Positions 1-8,098 are shown, numbered from the stretch's first letter. The stretch is DNA of 44,617 bases from an archaeon (GCA_021848045.1 JAJZNC010000043.1:1-44617), one strand, 5' to 3'. The notes: generated by a model from the letters alone, not told the origin. Program-made: numbers and translations.

Positions 1-198
1 CTCGACGCACTCAGAGGGTGATCAAAGGCAGACATCCAAGCCACCGCGGAGGCCATTTCGAATCTCTCCAAACTCGCTTCGGACTTTGAGGATGTGGTCT
101 CCGAGCTAGACATCAATCCACTGTTCGTCTTCAAGGAAGGCCAAGGAGTGAGGGCGGCGGACATCAAGATCAGTGTTAGGAGGCTGGGAGTCGGGTAG
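1..198 (+). pseudogene. ADP-forming acyl-CoA synthetase, C-terminal end, with in-frame TGA
   Basis: The frame reads LDALRG, then TGA at 19-21, then SKADIQATAEAISNLSKLA and further on SELDINPLFVF before the TAG at 196-198. The family (NDP-forming acyl-CoA/acetyl-CoA synthetase, ATP-grasp subunit) ends with a very similar pattern, RGxxxADI...LS.LA...EIDINPL. Family-like sequence lies on both sides of the TGA in the same frame, so a substitution rather than an indel would explain it, for example CGA or GGA to TGA. The gene starts outside the window, so overall integrity cannot be judged. It ends four bases before the converging DUF35 gene. Together with the thiolase-fold protein and DUF35 it suggests CoA-ester metabolism. 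The alternative is a sequencing error at base 19. Confidence 0.6.
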
Positions 199-201
199 CG
201 G

Positions 202-615
202 CTAGACGAGTCTGAATCTTGGTAGCGAGATCTCCGGCGTGATATCGTCGAAAGTCACTTCTACTCTGCTCCCGATCTTGACCAGATCGGGAGACTCCGC
301 CTGAACGTCCGCTATCATTCTTGGCCCTTCGTCGAGCTCTACTACCGCGATCAGATATGGGGTCATCTTCGCAAACGCCGTGTTTCTGACAACCTTGTGC
401 ACAATGGTGAATGTGTAGACCGTCCCTACGCCTTTGAGCTGCTCCCACAGCAGCTCGGGATTCCCGCACGTCTGGCAGCTCGGAGAGGGGAGCCAGTGAA
501 GCCTCCTGCAGCTTGGGCACCTCTGCATGACGAGTCTGTGCTGTTTCGTTCCCTCCCAGAACGGTCTTGTGAGCGGGTCGATTCCAGGAAGCGGGATTTC
601 TCGAGTCGCGGTCAT
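202..615 (-). CDS. DUF35 acyl-CoA-binding OB-fold protein with zinc ribbon
   Basis: This 137-residue protein has an N-terminal rubredoxin-like zinc ribbon (C33-x2-C36 and C47-x2-C50) followed by an OB-fold from about residue 60, with VGTVYTFTIVHKV and the usual PYLIAVVELDEG strand. The family binds CoA esters and works as the non-catalytic partner of thiolase-fold enzymes, in archaeal HMG-CoA synthase complexes or in Ltp2-type aldolase complexes. It starts four bases after the stop of the upstream thiolase-fold gene, with GGAG just before the ATG, so the two are co-transcribed and probably form one complex. Family assignment is strong; the substrate is unknown. Confidence 0.9.
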   Translation of the reverse strand: MTATREIPLPGIDPLTRPFWEGTKQHRLVMQRCPSCRRLHWLPSPSCQTCGNPELLWEQLKGVGTVYTFTIVHKVVRNTAFAKMTPYLIAVVELDEGPRMIADVQAESPDLVKIGSRVEVTFDDITPEISLPRFRLV

Positions 616-619
616 GATA

Positions 620-1810
620 TCACTCCTCGTTTGTCAGGAGCACGGCGGCCGCGTTGATCACGTGAAGGTCGTAACCGAGGCCGCCGAAGGAAGTCATTAG
701 CCCTGTCCTGCATTCATCTACCTGTCGTGCTCCCGCTTCTCCTGCAAGTTGCCTTGCGACTTCGATCACGCCGGTGAAACTCCCGGCGCCGGGCATCTGC
801 CCGTATGACAATAGACCGCCGCTCGTATTCAGGGGAAGGTCTCCTTGATAGGAAAGGTCTGTCTTCTCGATGAACTTGCCTCCATCCCCCTTCTTGCAGA
901 GACCAATATCCTCCAGCTGGATGAGCGTCATTATGTTGTAGTCGTCGTAGCAGTGCACCAGTGAAAGGTCGCTTATGGTCAGCCCGGCTTGGTCGAAGGC
1001 GGTCTTGGCGGCTGCCTTCACGCCGGTCACGGTGAAATCTGGAGAAGCATCACCGCCTTCTCTGTAGTTGGAGATTGTCCCACAGCCGCTAACGCTGGCA
1101 GCGTTGTCGGCCAATCGCCTCGCCTTCTCCTTGCTCACGAGCAGGAAGCCGGCCGCCCCGTCCACTGCAATGGAACAGTCCAACATTCGGAGGGGGCTGC
1201 AGATCATCGGTGATTCCATGTAGTCCTTCTCCGAGATTGGGTTCCTGAGGTACGCATTAGGATTGAGAGACGCGTGCTTTCGTTGAGTAATCGCGAGTTT
1301 TGCAAAATGCTCCGGCCTTGTGCCGTATTGATGGAAGTGCCGTTGTGCCACGAGGGCGAACTTCGTATTGGGGCCGTCCATGCCATACGGCTTCTCGAAA
1401 TCGATTCCGTACTGGTGCGGCGAGACTGTCCTGGCCTCCGACCAGTTTCTAGCGCCTCCTCCTACGCAGAGCACCATGTCGACCAACCCTGACTTGATCA
1501 ACAGACTGGCCTGCAAGACCAGGTTTGGAGCAGAGGCCCCTCCATGGTCGCTCCTGATCAACAGCTTGGGCGATACTCCAAGAATCTCTGCAATCTCGCC
1601 AGTCCACAACTCGGATATGCGTACGAGCGGCCCGGCTACAGCCAGCCCCTGGCCACTCAGGTCTCGGATGCCCAGACCTACCTTCTCGAGCGTCAACCTG
1701 GCCGCCCAGGAGAGACATTGCTCGGCGGTTAGGATGAATTCTCCCCTCTCCTTTCTCCCTCTGCTCAAAGGAGTCTCGGCGTAACTCGCTACAGATGTGT
1801 TGTATTCCAT
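620..1810 (-). CDS. Thiolase-fold (SCP2/Ltp2-like) protein lacking thiolase catalytic residues
   Basis: A 396-residue thiolase superfamily protein. The nucleophile region, normally CxSG near residue 90, reads SDHGGASAPN and has no Cys. The GHP histidine motif reads YGQMPGAG, and the C-terminal CxGGG motif reads TSFGGLG. All three usual catalytic residues of a condensing thiolase are therefore absent. It keeps the HCYDDYNIMTLIQLEDIGLC region seen in SCP-x and Ltp2-type proteins. Known Ltp2 enzymes are Cys-less aldolases that act with a DUF35 partner, and a DUF35 gene follows four bases downstream. An aldolase or acyl-binding role is therefore more likely than beta-ketothiolase activity. This is an inference; the substrate is unknown. 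Confidence 0.82.
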   Translation of the reverse strand: MEYNTSVASYAETPLSRGRKERGEFILTAEQCLSWAARLTLEKVGLGIRDLSGQGLAVAGPLVRISELWTGEIAEILGVSPKLLIRSDHGGASAPNLVLQASLLIKSGLVDMVLCVGGGARNWSEARTVSPHQYGIDFEKPYGMDGPNTKFALVAQRHFHQYGTRPEHFAKLAITQRKHASLNPNAYLRNPISEKDYMESPMICSPLRMLDCSIAVDGAAGFLLVSKEKARRLADNAASVSGCGTISNYREGGDASPDFTVTGVKAAAKTAFDQAGLTISDLSLVHCYDDYNIMTLIQLEDIGLCKKGDGGKFIEKTDLSYQGDLPLNTSGGLLSYGQMPGAGSFTGVIEVARQLAGEAGARQVDECRTGLMTSFGGLGYDLHVINAAAVLLTNEE

Positions 1811-1875
1811 GTCTCTTCTGCTTCGAAAGATGGTCCTTGAAGGTCTACGCGATGAACATTGGCACGATGTTTTTC

Positions 1876-1884
1876 CTTATATCC
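1876..1884 (-). promoter_or_regulatory. TATA box for the thiolase-fold/DUF35 operon
   Basis: On the minus strand GATATAAGG lies in an AT-rich patch. The expected start of transcription 26 bases downstream leaves a leader of about 44 bases before the ATG at 1810. It sits back to back with the uL3 promoter. Confidence 0.5.
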
Positions 1885-1904
1885 GTATAGACCATCAGGA
1901 CGCG

Positions 1905-1920
1905 AAGGTTTAAAGACTTA
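1905..1920 (+). promoter_or_regulatory. TATA box of the ribosomal protein operon
   Basis: AAGGTTTAAAGACTTA is an archaeal BRE/TATA-like element in the only AT-rich part of the gap. It predicts transcription starting near 1938, about 18 bases before the uL3 ATG. Confidence 0.55.
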
Positions 1921-1955
1921 AGAAAAATCCGGGTCACTTCCAAACGTGACTCTGG

Positions 1956-2960
1956 ATGGGCCATAGGAAACACTCCGCACCTCGCCGAGGCAGCCTTGCC
2001 TACATCCCCCGGGGGCGGGTCGGGGACCTCTTCCCCACGGTCCACAACTGGCCCAGGATCAAGGGCGCGACCCCGACGATTCTCGGGTTCCCCGCGGTCA
2101 AGGTAAGCACGATACACACCATAACCCTGGACGACAGGGAGAAGACCCCCAACTTCGGCAAGCCTCGGTTCAACCCCACCAGCGTCCTCGCGGTCCCCGA
2201 CACGGCGGTCGTCGGGATGAGGCTCTACGTCAAGGAGAACGGCGCGGAGCGGGCGGTGGGCGAGGTCTATGCGAAGAGCCTCCCAAAGGGGGTGAAGAAG
2301 AGGTCGTCGGTCGAGCCTGAGAAGTTCGTCGAGGCCTGGAAGCCGAAGCTCGCGGGACTGGCCAAGGTCTCTGCCGTCCTCGCGATAGTGCCCAGCGACG
2401 CCGGGCTCTCCCAGAAGGAGCCGATCGTCTTCGAGGTGGGCGTGGGCGGCGGCGACATCGGGGCGCAGTTCGACTACCTTGGCAAGGCGCTAGGCAAGAC
2501 GGTGAAGTTCTCCGAGGTGTTCAAGCCGGGCGGCTACGTCGACGTTATCGGGGTGACCAAGGGCCACGGTTTCGAGGGGCCCGTCACCAGGATGGGCATC
2601 AAGAGGAAGCAGCACAAGTCAAGGAAGAGCGTGAGAGCGGTCGGAGTCATAGGCCCGTGGCACCCTGCTGCGGTGATGTACACCGTCGCCAGGGCAGGGC
2701 AGCACGGGCTGCACCAGAGGACCGAGTCAGGCAAGAGGATACTGACCATCTCGAACTCGAAGGACGCGCCTATCACCCCGAAGGGCGGGTTCGAGCACTT
2801 CGGCGACCTGAGGACCGACTACGCTCTCGTCCGCGGGAGTGTCCCGGGTGCCAACAGGAGGGTCGTCGTGGTTAGGTACCCGATGAGGCCGCACCCAAAG
2901 GCCAAGACCGCCCCGGTGCAGGTGCTCGAGGTCAGCACGAAGGTGGCAGGGAGGAAGTAG
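1956..2960 (+). CDS. rpl3: Large ribosomal subunit protein uL3
   Basis: A 334-residue archaeal/eukaryotic-type uL3. It begins MGHRKHSAPRRGSLAY, the standard archaeal N-terminus, which fixes the start. The characteristic KGHGFEGPVTRMGIKRKQH stretch near residue 200 lies in the loop that reaches toward the peptidyl-transferase centre, and the PWHPAAVMYTVARAGQ.G segment typical of the archaeal form follows. It is the first gene of a tightly packed operon; uL4 begins one base after its stop. Confidence 0.98.
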   Translation: MGHRKHSAPRRGSLAYIPRGRVGDLFPTVHNWPRIKGATPTILGFPAVKVSTIHTITLDDREKTPNFGKPRFNPTSVLAVPDTAVVGMRLYVKENGAERAVGEVYAKSLPKGVKKRSSVEPEKFVEAWKPKLAGLAKVSAVLAIVPSDAGLSQKEPIVFEVGVGGGDIGAQFDYLGKALGKTVKFSEVFKPGGYVDVIGVTKGHGFEGPVTRMGIKRKQHKSRKSVRAVGVIGPWHPAAVMYTVARAGQHGLHQRTESGKRILTISNSKDAPITPKGGFEHFGDLRTDYALVRGSVPGANRRVVVVRYPMRPHPKAKTAPVQVLEVSTKVAGRK

Positions 2961-2961
2961 C

Positions 2962-3768
2962 ATGGGTGCCTCGGTCAAGGTACTAGACATGAGCGGCAAG
3001 CCAGGTCCTGCGGTGGAGCTCCCTGCCGTATTCTCTACACCGCTCAGGCCGGACATCGTCCAGCGGGCCTGGTGGATAGTCCACTCGCACAGCATCCAGC
3101 CCTACGGGCGAGACCCGCTCGCCGGTGAGAGGACCAGCGCCGAGACCAGCAACCCACCCACGGGTAGGGGCATCTCCAGGATCCCACGGGTGAAGGGAGG
3201 GGGGAACTCGAGGGCCGGCCAGGCAGGAGGCGTGGCGAGCACGGTGAAGGGGAGGCTCCCGCACCCGCCAAAGGCCGAGAAGATCATCTACCGGAAGATC
3301 AACGTGAAGGAGAGGAAGCTCGCGCTGAGAACCGCGATAGCATTTACCGCCGACGCCAGCGCCGTAGCGTGGAGAGGCCACAAGACCGGGAAGCTAAAGT
3401 TCCCCGTCGTCGTCTCCGACGACATCGAGGCGCTCGAGAAGACCTCGGCGCTAGAGTCCTGCCTGGTCGACCTGGGGCTGTCAGAGGAGCTGAAGCGGGT
3501 GTACGGGGGGGTCAAGAGGAGGTCGGGAACGGCCAGGATGAGGGGAAGGACCAACAGGAAGAAGGTGGGCCCTCTCCTGGTCGTGACCAACGACAGGGGC
3601 GTCGGCAAGGCGGCCGCCTCCATCCCTGGGGTCGAGGTGTCGACTCTCGACAGCCTGAGCGTCCTGCCGCTCGCGCCGGGAGGCGTCGCGGGAAGACTGA
3701 CTCTGTGGACCGCGGCGGCGGTAGAGGCGTTGGGCGCCAAAGAGGAGGGGATGAAAGTTGAGGCTTGA
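2962..3768 (+). CDS. rpl4: Large ribosomal subunit protein uL4
   Basis: A 268-residue uL4 of the archaeal/eukaryotic type. The conserved extended loop GRGISRIPRVKGGG with NSRAGQAGGV (about residues 74-98) lines the exit tunnel in the known family. The C-terminal domain contains VTNDRGVGKAAASIPGVEV. The start lies one base after uL3, and the end overlaps the uL23 start by 11 bases, as expected for translational coupling. Confidence 0.97.
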   Translation: MGASVKVLDMSGKPGPAVELPAVFSTPLRPDIVQRAWWIVHSHSIQPYGRDPLAGERTSAETSNPPTGRGISRIPRVKGGGNSRAGQAGGVASTVKGRLPHPPKAEKIIYRKINVKERKLALRTAIAFTADASAVAWRGHKTGKLKFPVVVSDDIEALEKTSALESCLVDLGLSEELKRVYGGVKRRSGTARMRGRTNRKKVGPLLVVTNDRGVGKAAASIPGVEVSTLDSLSVLPLAPGGVAGRLTLWTAAAVEALGAKEEGMKVEA

Positions 3769-4024
3769 AGACGCGCAGAAGCTGATCCTCAGGCCCTACA
3801 TCACCGAGAGGACCTTCGACCAGATAGCTCGCGAGAACAAGATATGCTTCATGGTGAACGACAAGGCGAGCAAATCGCAGGTTGCGAGCGCCGTGGAGGC
3901 GCTCTACGACGTGAAGGTGAGGGACGTCAACACCATGCGGTCGATCGGTGGGAAAAAGGCGTTCGTTCGCCTCGTCCCCGAGGAGTCGGCGACCGACCTC
4001 GCAACGAAGCTTGGGCTGGTGTAA
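3758..4024 (+). CDS. rpl23: Large ribosomal subunit protein uL23
   Basis: An 88-residue protein, the normal archaeal uL23 length, with RPYITERTFDQ near the N-terminus and the NTMRSIGGKKAFVRL strand-turn motif. It lies near the tunnel exit and contributes to nascent-chain factor docking. The start is TTG at 3758 inside the end of uL4, with GAGGGG at 3745-3750 as a ribosome binding site. Confidence 0.96.
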   Translation: MRLEDAQKLILRPYITERTFDQIARENKICFMVNDKASKSQVASAVEALYDVKVRDVNTMRSIGGKKAFVRLVPEESATDLATKLGLV

Positions 4025-4030
4025 GATAAG

Positions 4031-4792
4031 ATGGGAAAGAGAATTCTGCAGAGAAGGCGTGGCAAGGGCGGGCTCAACTGGAGGGTCTCGCCCAGGGGGA
4101 AGGTCGCCCCCGTGCGGTACCCGCTAATGCTCGGGGACGCCGCAGCCCCGGAGGGGACTCTCACCGTCAGGGCGCTCCTCGACGAGAAGGGCAGGAGCGC
4201 CCCGCTAGCCCAGCTGCAGCACGGCGATCACGGCCCCGTGTCCTACGTCCCGGCCGTCGCTGGGGTAGCGGTGGGGAACCACCTACAGCACGGCCCCGGA
4301 GCCGCGGTGGCGAACGGCAACATCCTCCCGCTGAGGATGATACCCGAGGGGACGAGGGTCTCCAACATAGAGCTGAGGATGGGCGACGGAGGGAAGCTCG
4401 TGCGCGCGGCAGGCGGCTCGGCTGTCCTGTTCTCAAAGGCTGACGGCAAGGTCATAGTGCGCCTCCCCAGCGGCAAGAGCATAATGGTGAGCGAGGGCTG
4501 CAGGGCGACCGTCGGCGAGATCGCCGGAGGCGGTGTCAAGGAGAAGCCGTTCCTCAGGGCCGGGCCGAGGTTCCACGCCATGAAGGCCAAGGGCATCCCG
4601 TACCCCAGGATGAGGGGGATCGCCATGGCGGTTGTCAACCATCCGTTCGGAGGCGGCAGGCACCAGCACCCTGGCAAGTCGACGAGCACGTCCAGGAACG
4701 CGCCTCCCGGCAGGAAGGTCGGCCTCATAGCCCCGAGGAAGACAGGAAGGAAGAGGCTCGCGAGGGCGAGCGTCGAGGTTAAGGAGAGGTAG
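4031..4792 (+). CDS. rpl2: Large ribosomal subunit protein uL2
   Basis: A 253-residue uL2. It opens MGKRILQRRRGKGGLNWR as in archaea, carries the KSIMVSEGCRATVG core, and has the conserved NHPFGGGRHQHPGKSTST segment near residue 198-215 that contributes to the peptidyl-transferase region. It starts 6 bases after uL23. Confidence 0.98.
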   Translation: MGKRILQRRRGKGGLNWRVSPRGKVAPVRYPLMLGDAAAPEGTLTVRALLDEKGRSAPLAQLQHGDHGPVSYVPAVAGVAVGNHLQHGPGAAVANGNILPLRMIPEGTRVSNIELRMGDGGKLVRAAGGSAVLFSKADGKVIVRLPSGKSIMVSEGCRATVGEIAGGGVKEKPFLRAGPRFHAMKAKGIPYPRMRGIAMAVVNHPFGGGRHQHPGKSTSTSRNAPPGRKVGLIAPRKTGRKRLARASVEVKER

Positions 4793-4807
4793 CGGGGGTA
4801 GACCGGC

Positions 4808-5203
4808 GTGCCGAAAGAGTTCCGCTACCGGGGTTTCACCGTCGAGCAGCTCGACGGCATGAGCACAGAGGCGATACTGCAGCTGCTCCCGTCGAGGGCC
4901 AGGCGGTCGCTCAACAGGGGGATCTCGGACGACAAGAGGAAGCTCCTCGAAGACGTCCGCTCCCAGAAGGAGGGGCGCCTGCAGGGGCAGATCAAGACCC
5001 ACGCCAGGGACATGGTGATTCTCCCTGTGATGGTGGGCGCCACCATCGGCGTCTACACGGGCAAGGAGTTCCTCTCCATCTCGGTGAAGCCCGAGATGAT
5101 CGGCCACTACCTCGGGGAGTACGCGATTACCAACAAGAAGGTCGTCCACGGGACCCCTGGAATAGGCGCGAGCCGCTCGAGCCTATACGTCCCGCTAAAG
5201 TAG
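4808..5203 (+). CDS. rps19: Small ribosomal subunit protein uS19
   Basis: A 131-residue archaeal-type uS19. The N-terminal part has FRYRGFTVEQLDGMS, typical of the archaeal/eukaryotic form. The C-terminal RNA-binding half has KTHARDMVILPVMVG, GVYTGKEF and MIGHYLGEYAITNK. The start codon is GTG at 4808. In most archaea uL22, uS3 and uL29 follow; here the run ends and an unrelated gene comes next. Confidence 0.97.
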   Translation: MPKEFRYRGFTVEQLDGMSTEAILQLLPSRARRSLNRGISDDKRKLLEDVRSQKEGRLQGQIKTHARDMVILPVMVGATIGVYTGKEFLSISVKPEMIGHYLGEYAITNKKVVHGTPGIGASRSSLYVPLK

Positions 5204-5241
5204 CCCACGCAGGCCGGTCGACCGGGAAGAACACGCCAGAC

Positions 5242-6003
5242 TTGTCGCTCGCAAAAGGCGATCGCTCGCTACAGGAGGAGCTCGAGTGGGCCATGGAGAG
5301 GCTCGCCAGGGCGGGCTACCCGATAAAGTCCAAGGTCAGGCTCCTTGTGGACCCCAAGCTGGACATCATGGGATACGCCAACGAGGAGGGGGGCAGGCAG
5401 CACATCGTGATCGCCGAGTGGGCCCTCGGCTCAGAGATGCTCGGGGGGCTGCTCTTCCACGAGCTCGCGCACATCTACCACTCCGAGAGGAGGTCGCCCT
5501 CCCACAAGTCCAAGGTGACCAGCGCCATCATCACCGAGCTGGGCAAGCGGGAGGGCTTCAACGAGCGGGAGACGGCCTACCTCGCCGAGGGCTTCAACCA
5601 CCTCCAGAACGTGATGGTCGACGACATCGTCTTCGCCGCGATGCTCGAGCCGGAGAGGAGGCAGGCGCAGAGGTTCTTCGCCGGATGGGTGACCGAGGCG
5701 CCCTCTGGATACCCGCTGACAGACGCCTCCGCGCTCGCCAGGAACGCCTTCGCCTTGGCCTCCCTCAGGAGGCACGGGCTCCTTGACGAGGCCGACCCGG
5801 AGGTCAAGGACATGGTGGAGAGGGGTAGGCGGCTCGTCGGGCAGCTCAAGGGCTCCCAGGAGAAGTACGACGCGGTCGAGGGCTTCCTGATCGAGGCGGA
5901 CGCGGACTGGGACGAAGAGACCTTCTACAACAAGTTCGCCCTCTACCTCGACCTCCTGGTCGCCCTCCTCAGAGAGGACGAGAAGCTGGCCGACCTGCGC
6001 TGA
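5242..6003 (+). CDS. Putative HExxH zinc metalloprotease-like protein of unknown function
   Basis: A soluble 253-residue protein without signal peptide or membrane segment. HELAHIYHSE near residue 73-82 is an HExxH zinc-protease motif, preceded by a helix of the type used in minigluzincins. A second acidic/His region, GFNHLQNVMVDDIVF (about residue 127-141), could supply a third metal ligand. I do not recognise a named family with certainty; similar genes occur in related archaea as conserved hypotheticals. The start is taken as TTG at 5242, and ATG at 5293 is the alternative. It lies 38 bases after uS19, where uL22 would normally be, and may be read through from that operon. Confidence 0.7.
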   Translation: MSLAKGDRSLQEELEWAMERLARAGYPIKSKVRLLVDPKLDIMGYANEEGGRQHIVIAEWALGSEMLGGLLFHELAHIYHSERRSPSHKSKVTSAIITELGKREGFNERETAYLAEGFNHLQNVMVDDIVFAAMLEPERRQAQRFFAGWVTEAPSGYPLTDASALARNAFALASLRRHGLLDEADPEVKDMVERGRRLVGQLKGSQEKYDAVEGFLIEADADWDEETFYNKFALYLDLLVALLREDEKLADLR

Positions 6004-6022
6004 GCGCGCCTTCCGTCGAAGC

Positions 6023-6030
6023 GATTTATG
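6023..6030 (+). promoter_or_regulatory. TATA box of the M24 peptidase
   Basis: GATTTATG centred on 6027 places transcription start near 6053, only a few bases before the TTG at 6056. This supports TTG as the start of a leaderless mRNA. Confidence 0.55.
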
Positions 6031-6055
6031 CCGGCGGCACCAGCCCCCTGGAGCA

Positions 6056-7150
6056 TTGCCACGTGACCGCCTGACGAGGATCTTCGCGGAAGCCCCTGAC
6101 GGGCTCGCCGCGGTGGTGGTACTCAACGGGACCAGGCCGGACCCCAATTTCTTCTACATCTCGGGCTACACGAGCGGCCTGTTCGAGGGAAACATGCTCT
6201 TCCTGTTCGCCGACCGGCACGTCGAGGTGCTCACCAACAAGCTCGAGGAGACTGCGGCGAGGCAGCGAGACGACTACGTCGTCCACGTCGAGACCGGGAA
6301 GGGAGGGTCCGAGCGCAGGATGGCCGTGGCGAAGATCCTCAAGGGAGCGAGGCGTGTCGGGCTTAACTTCAGCGGGGTCTCGCACAGGGACTACCAGGGG
6401 CTCGCGGCGATGCTCTCGCCGAAGAAGGTCGTCGACGTGTCGTCGGCGCTTGAGTCTTCCAGGCTGGTCAAGGACCCCGACGAGCTAGAGGCGATGCGCA
6501 GGTCTGCCGCGATAATCTCGGGGGTCGTGGACGGGGTACCCGCCCTCCTCAAGGAGGGCATGACCGAGAGGTCCCTGAAGGCCGCGGTCGACTACCGGAT
6601 GGTCGAGGCCGGAGCCGACTCTCCCTCCTTCGAGAGCATCGTCGCCTTCGGGGAGGACTCCGCCCTGCCGCACCACTCGCCGGGCGAGAGGCGCCTCAAG
6701 AAGGGGGACAACGTCCTCGTCGACGTCGGTGCCAGGTACCGGCTCTACTGCTCCGACATCACGAGGACCTTCTTCTTCGGCAGGGCACCCCCGACCCAGA
6801 GGGAGGCGTACTCAAAGGTCCTGGAGGCGCAGGAGAAGGCGATCGGTGGGATAAGGGAGGGCGTGACGGGGAGGGCGGTCCACCAGCTCGCCGCAGAGGT
6901 CATAGACGGGAGCAGGTTCAAGGGGCGGTTCACCCACGGCCTGGGCCACTCGCTCGGCCTGGAGGTCCACGACGGCGCAGGCCTAAGCAGCAGGAGCAAG
7001 CTGAGGCTCAAGGAGAACATGGTCATGACCGTGGAGCCCGGGATTTACCTCCCGGGAGAGGGAGGCGTCAGGATCGAGGACGACGTCGTCGTCTCCGGGG
7101 CCTCGAGCAGGTCGCTGACGAGGAGCTCCAAGGACCTGATCGAGGTCTGA
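6056..7150 (+). CDS. Xaa-Pro aminopeptidase (M24 metallopeptidase)
   Basis: A 364-residue two-domain pita-bread peptidase that removes N-terminal residues preceding proline. The creatinase-like N-domain covers about 1-135 and the catalytic domain 140-350. All five metal ligands are present: D223 (LVDVGA), D234 (SDITRT), H298 (THGLGHS), E327 (TVEPGIYL) and E341 (RIEDDV). The first His of the site is in HHSPG at 206-207. Length and motif order are normal for archaeal PepQ-type enzymes. The start is the TTG that fits the upstream TATA box. Confidence 0.93.
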   Translation: MPRDRLTRIFAEAPDGLAAVVVLNGTRPDPNFFYISGYTSGLFEGNMLFLFADRHVEVLTNKLEETAARQRDDYVVHVETGKGGSERRMAVAKILKGARRVGLNFSGVSHRDYQGLAAMLSPKKVVDVSSALESSRLVKDPDELEAMRRSAAIISGVVDGVPALLKEGMTERSLKAAVDYRMVEAGADSPSFESIVAFGEDSALPHHSPGERRLKKGDNVLVDVGARYRLYCSDITRTFFFGRAPPTQREAYSKVLEAQEKAIGGIREGVTGRAVHQLAAEVIDGSRFKGRFTHGLGHSLGLEVHDGAGLSSRSKLRLKENMVMTVEPGIYLPGEGGVRIEDDVVVSGASSRSLTRSSKDLIEV

Positions 7151-7184
7151 GGCAGGAGGCTGGTCCGGCGCCCTGGCCGAAGGC

Positions 7185-7193
7185 CAATTAACC
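7185..7193 (+). promoter_or_regulatory. TATA box of the small zinc-finger gene
   Basis: CAATTAACC is centred on 7189, exactly 26 bases before the ATG at 7215, and predicts a leaderless transcript. Confidence 0.6.
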
Positions 7194-7214
7194 GGGGCGG
7201 AAGGCCGGCGCCCG

Positions 7215-7445
7215 ATGAAGACCTGCAAGCTGTGCAGGAGGGAGTGCGCGCAGGGGTCGCAGCTCTGCAGATACCACCTGGCCGCGAAGAGGAACCTGGA
7301 CGCCGCCTACAAGGCGTGGAGCCACGCCTACGGCGGGATGGGGTGGGACGCGTACCTGAAGGCGGTCATGGAGAGCCCGGAGACCGGGCAGTGGGCAAAG
7401 GAGGTGGCCGGGCTCCTTGCGAAGGACGCCGGAGGCGCCGACTAG
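7215..7445 (+). CDS. Small Cys-rich (zinc-finger-like) protein
   Basis: A 76-residue protein beginning MKTCKLCRREC and continuing to QLCRYH. The arrangement C-x2-C-x3-C-x6-C-x2-H within the first 21 residues looks like a small zinc site. The rest, YKAWSHAYGGMGWDAYLKAV, is a helical, aromatic-rich tail. I do not recognise a named family. It has its own TATA box and its stop overlaps the end of the convergent pdaD gene by four bases. Confidence 0.7.
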   Translation: MKTCKLCRRECAQGSQLCRYHLAAKRNLDAAYKAWSHAYGGMGWDAYLKAVMESPETGQWAKEVAGLLAKDAGGAD

Positions 7446-7981
7446 GGGATCAGCACGGCGGCGGCGACCACCGATGTCCAGAGCCCGTTCTTGTCCCCCT
7501 CTGCCGACTGGCAGATGTGCGACGTCCTGATTATGAGGCCGCTCGACTTGAAGAGCTGCTCCCTCTCCTTCCAGGCGGTGGCCGAGTCGAACGGGATCCC
7601 CATGGTCGTGGCGAGCATCGTCGCGGCGAGGTCCTCGGCGTAGTCTCCCGCGTACTCCTCGGTCTGGCCGAAGGCCTGATGCTCCGAGATGTAGCCGTAC
7701 GTCCTAGTCGAGGGGATGGCCAGGCCGACCGATGCAGCGATTAGCCTGTTGGGCTCCCTGGTGGCCGCCCTGGCCAGCATCGCGAACGTCACCTCTCCCG
7801 GCGTGAGCATCAGCCTCCCCTTGTCCTTGGGTATGATCTTGCACCCCGCGGGGACGATGCTCGAGACCTGGACGAGATTGCAGTGCTCTATCCCTGCGTC
7901 CTTGAGCGCAAGCTCGAAGGACTGGAGCCTCTCCTTGTGCTTCCCCACCCCCTTTGTCAGGAACAGCCGCCGCGGAATCAA
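7442..7981 (-). CDS. pdaD: Pyruvoyl-dependent arginine decarboxylase
   Basis: A 179-residue proenzyme that makes agmatine from arginine, the first step of archaeal polyamine synthesis and of agmatidine modification of tRNA-Ile2. The self-cleavage site is S40-S41 in VQVSSIVPAG; Ser41 becomes the pyruvoyl cofactor of the larger chain. The family sequences LTPGEVTFAMLARAAT, YISEHQAFGQTEEYAGDYAEDLA and a C-terminal GLWTSVVAAAVLIP are present. The start is TTG at 7981, preceded by a TATA-like element at 8009-8019. Length and motifs are standard. Confidence 0.95.
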   Translation of the reverse strand: MIPRRLFLTKGVGKHKERLQSFELALKDAGIEHCNLVQVSSIVPAGCKIIPKDKGRLMLTPGEVTFAMLARAATREPNRLIAASVGLAIPSTRTYGYISEHQAFGQTEEYAGDYAEDLAATMLATTMGIPFDSATAWKEREQLFKSSGLIIRTSHICQSAEGDKNGLWTSVVAAAVLIP

Positions 7982-8008
7982 TACCGGCGGGCGCGAGTCG
8001 TCTCATTG

Positions 8009-8019
8009 GGTATAGAATC
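8009..8019 (-). promoter_or_regulatory. TATA-like element of pdaD
   Basis: The minus strand reads GATTCTATACC in an AT-rich island. Transcription would start within a few bases of the TTG at 7981. Confidence 0.45.
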
Positions 8020-8098
8020 TTTTCTAGCCTGAGGGTCGACGCGCGGCAGCCAGGGGAACAGAGATAAAGGCGCGCCGACAGGTTCCCGACGCGAGAAC

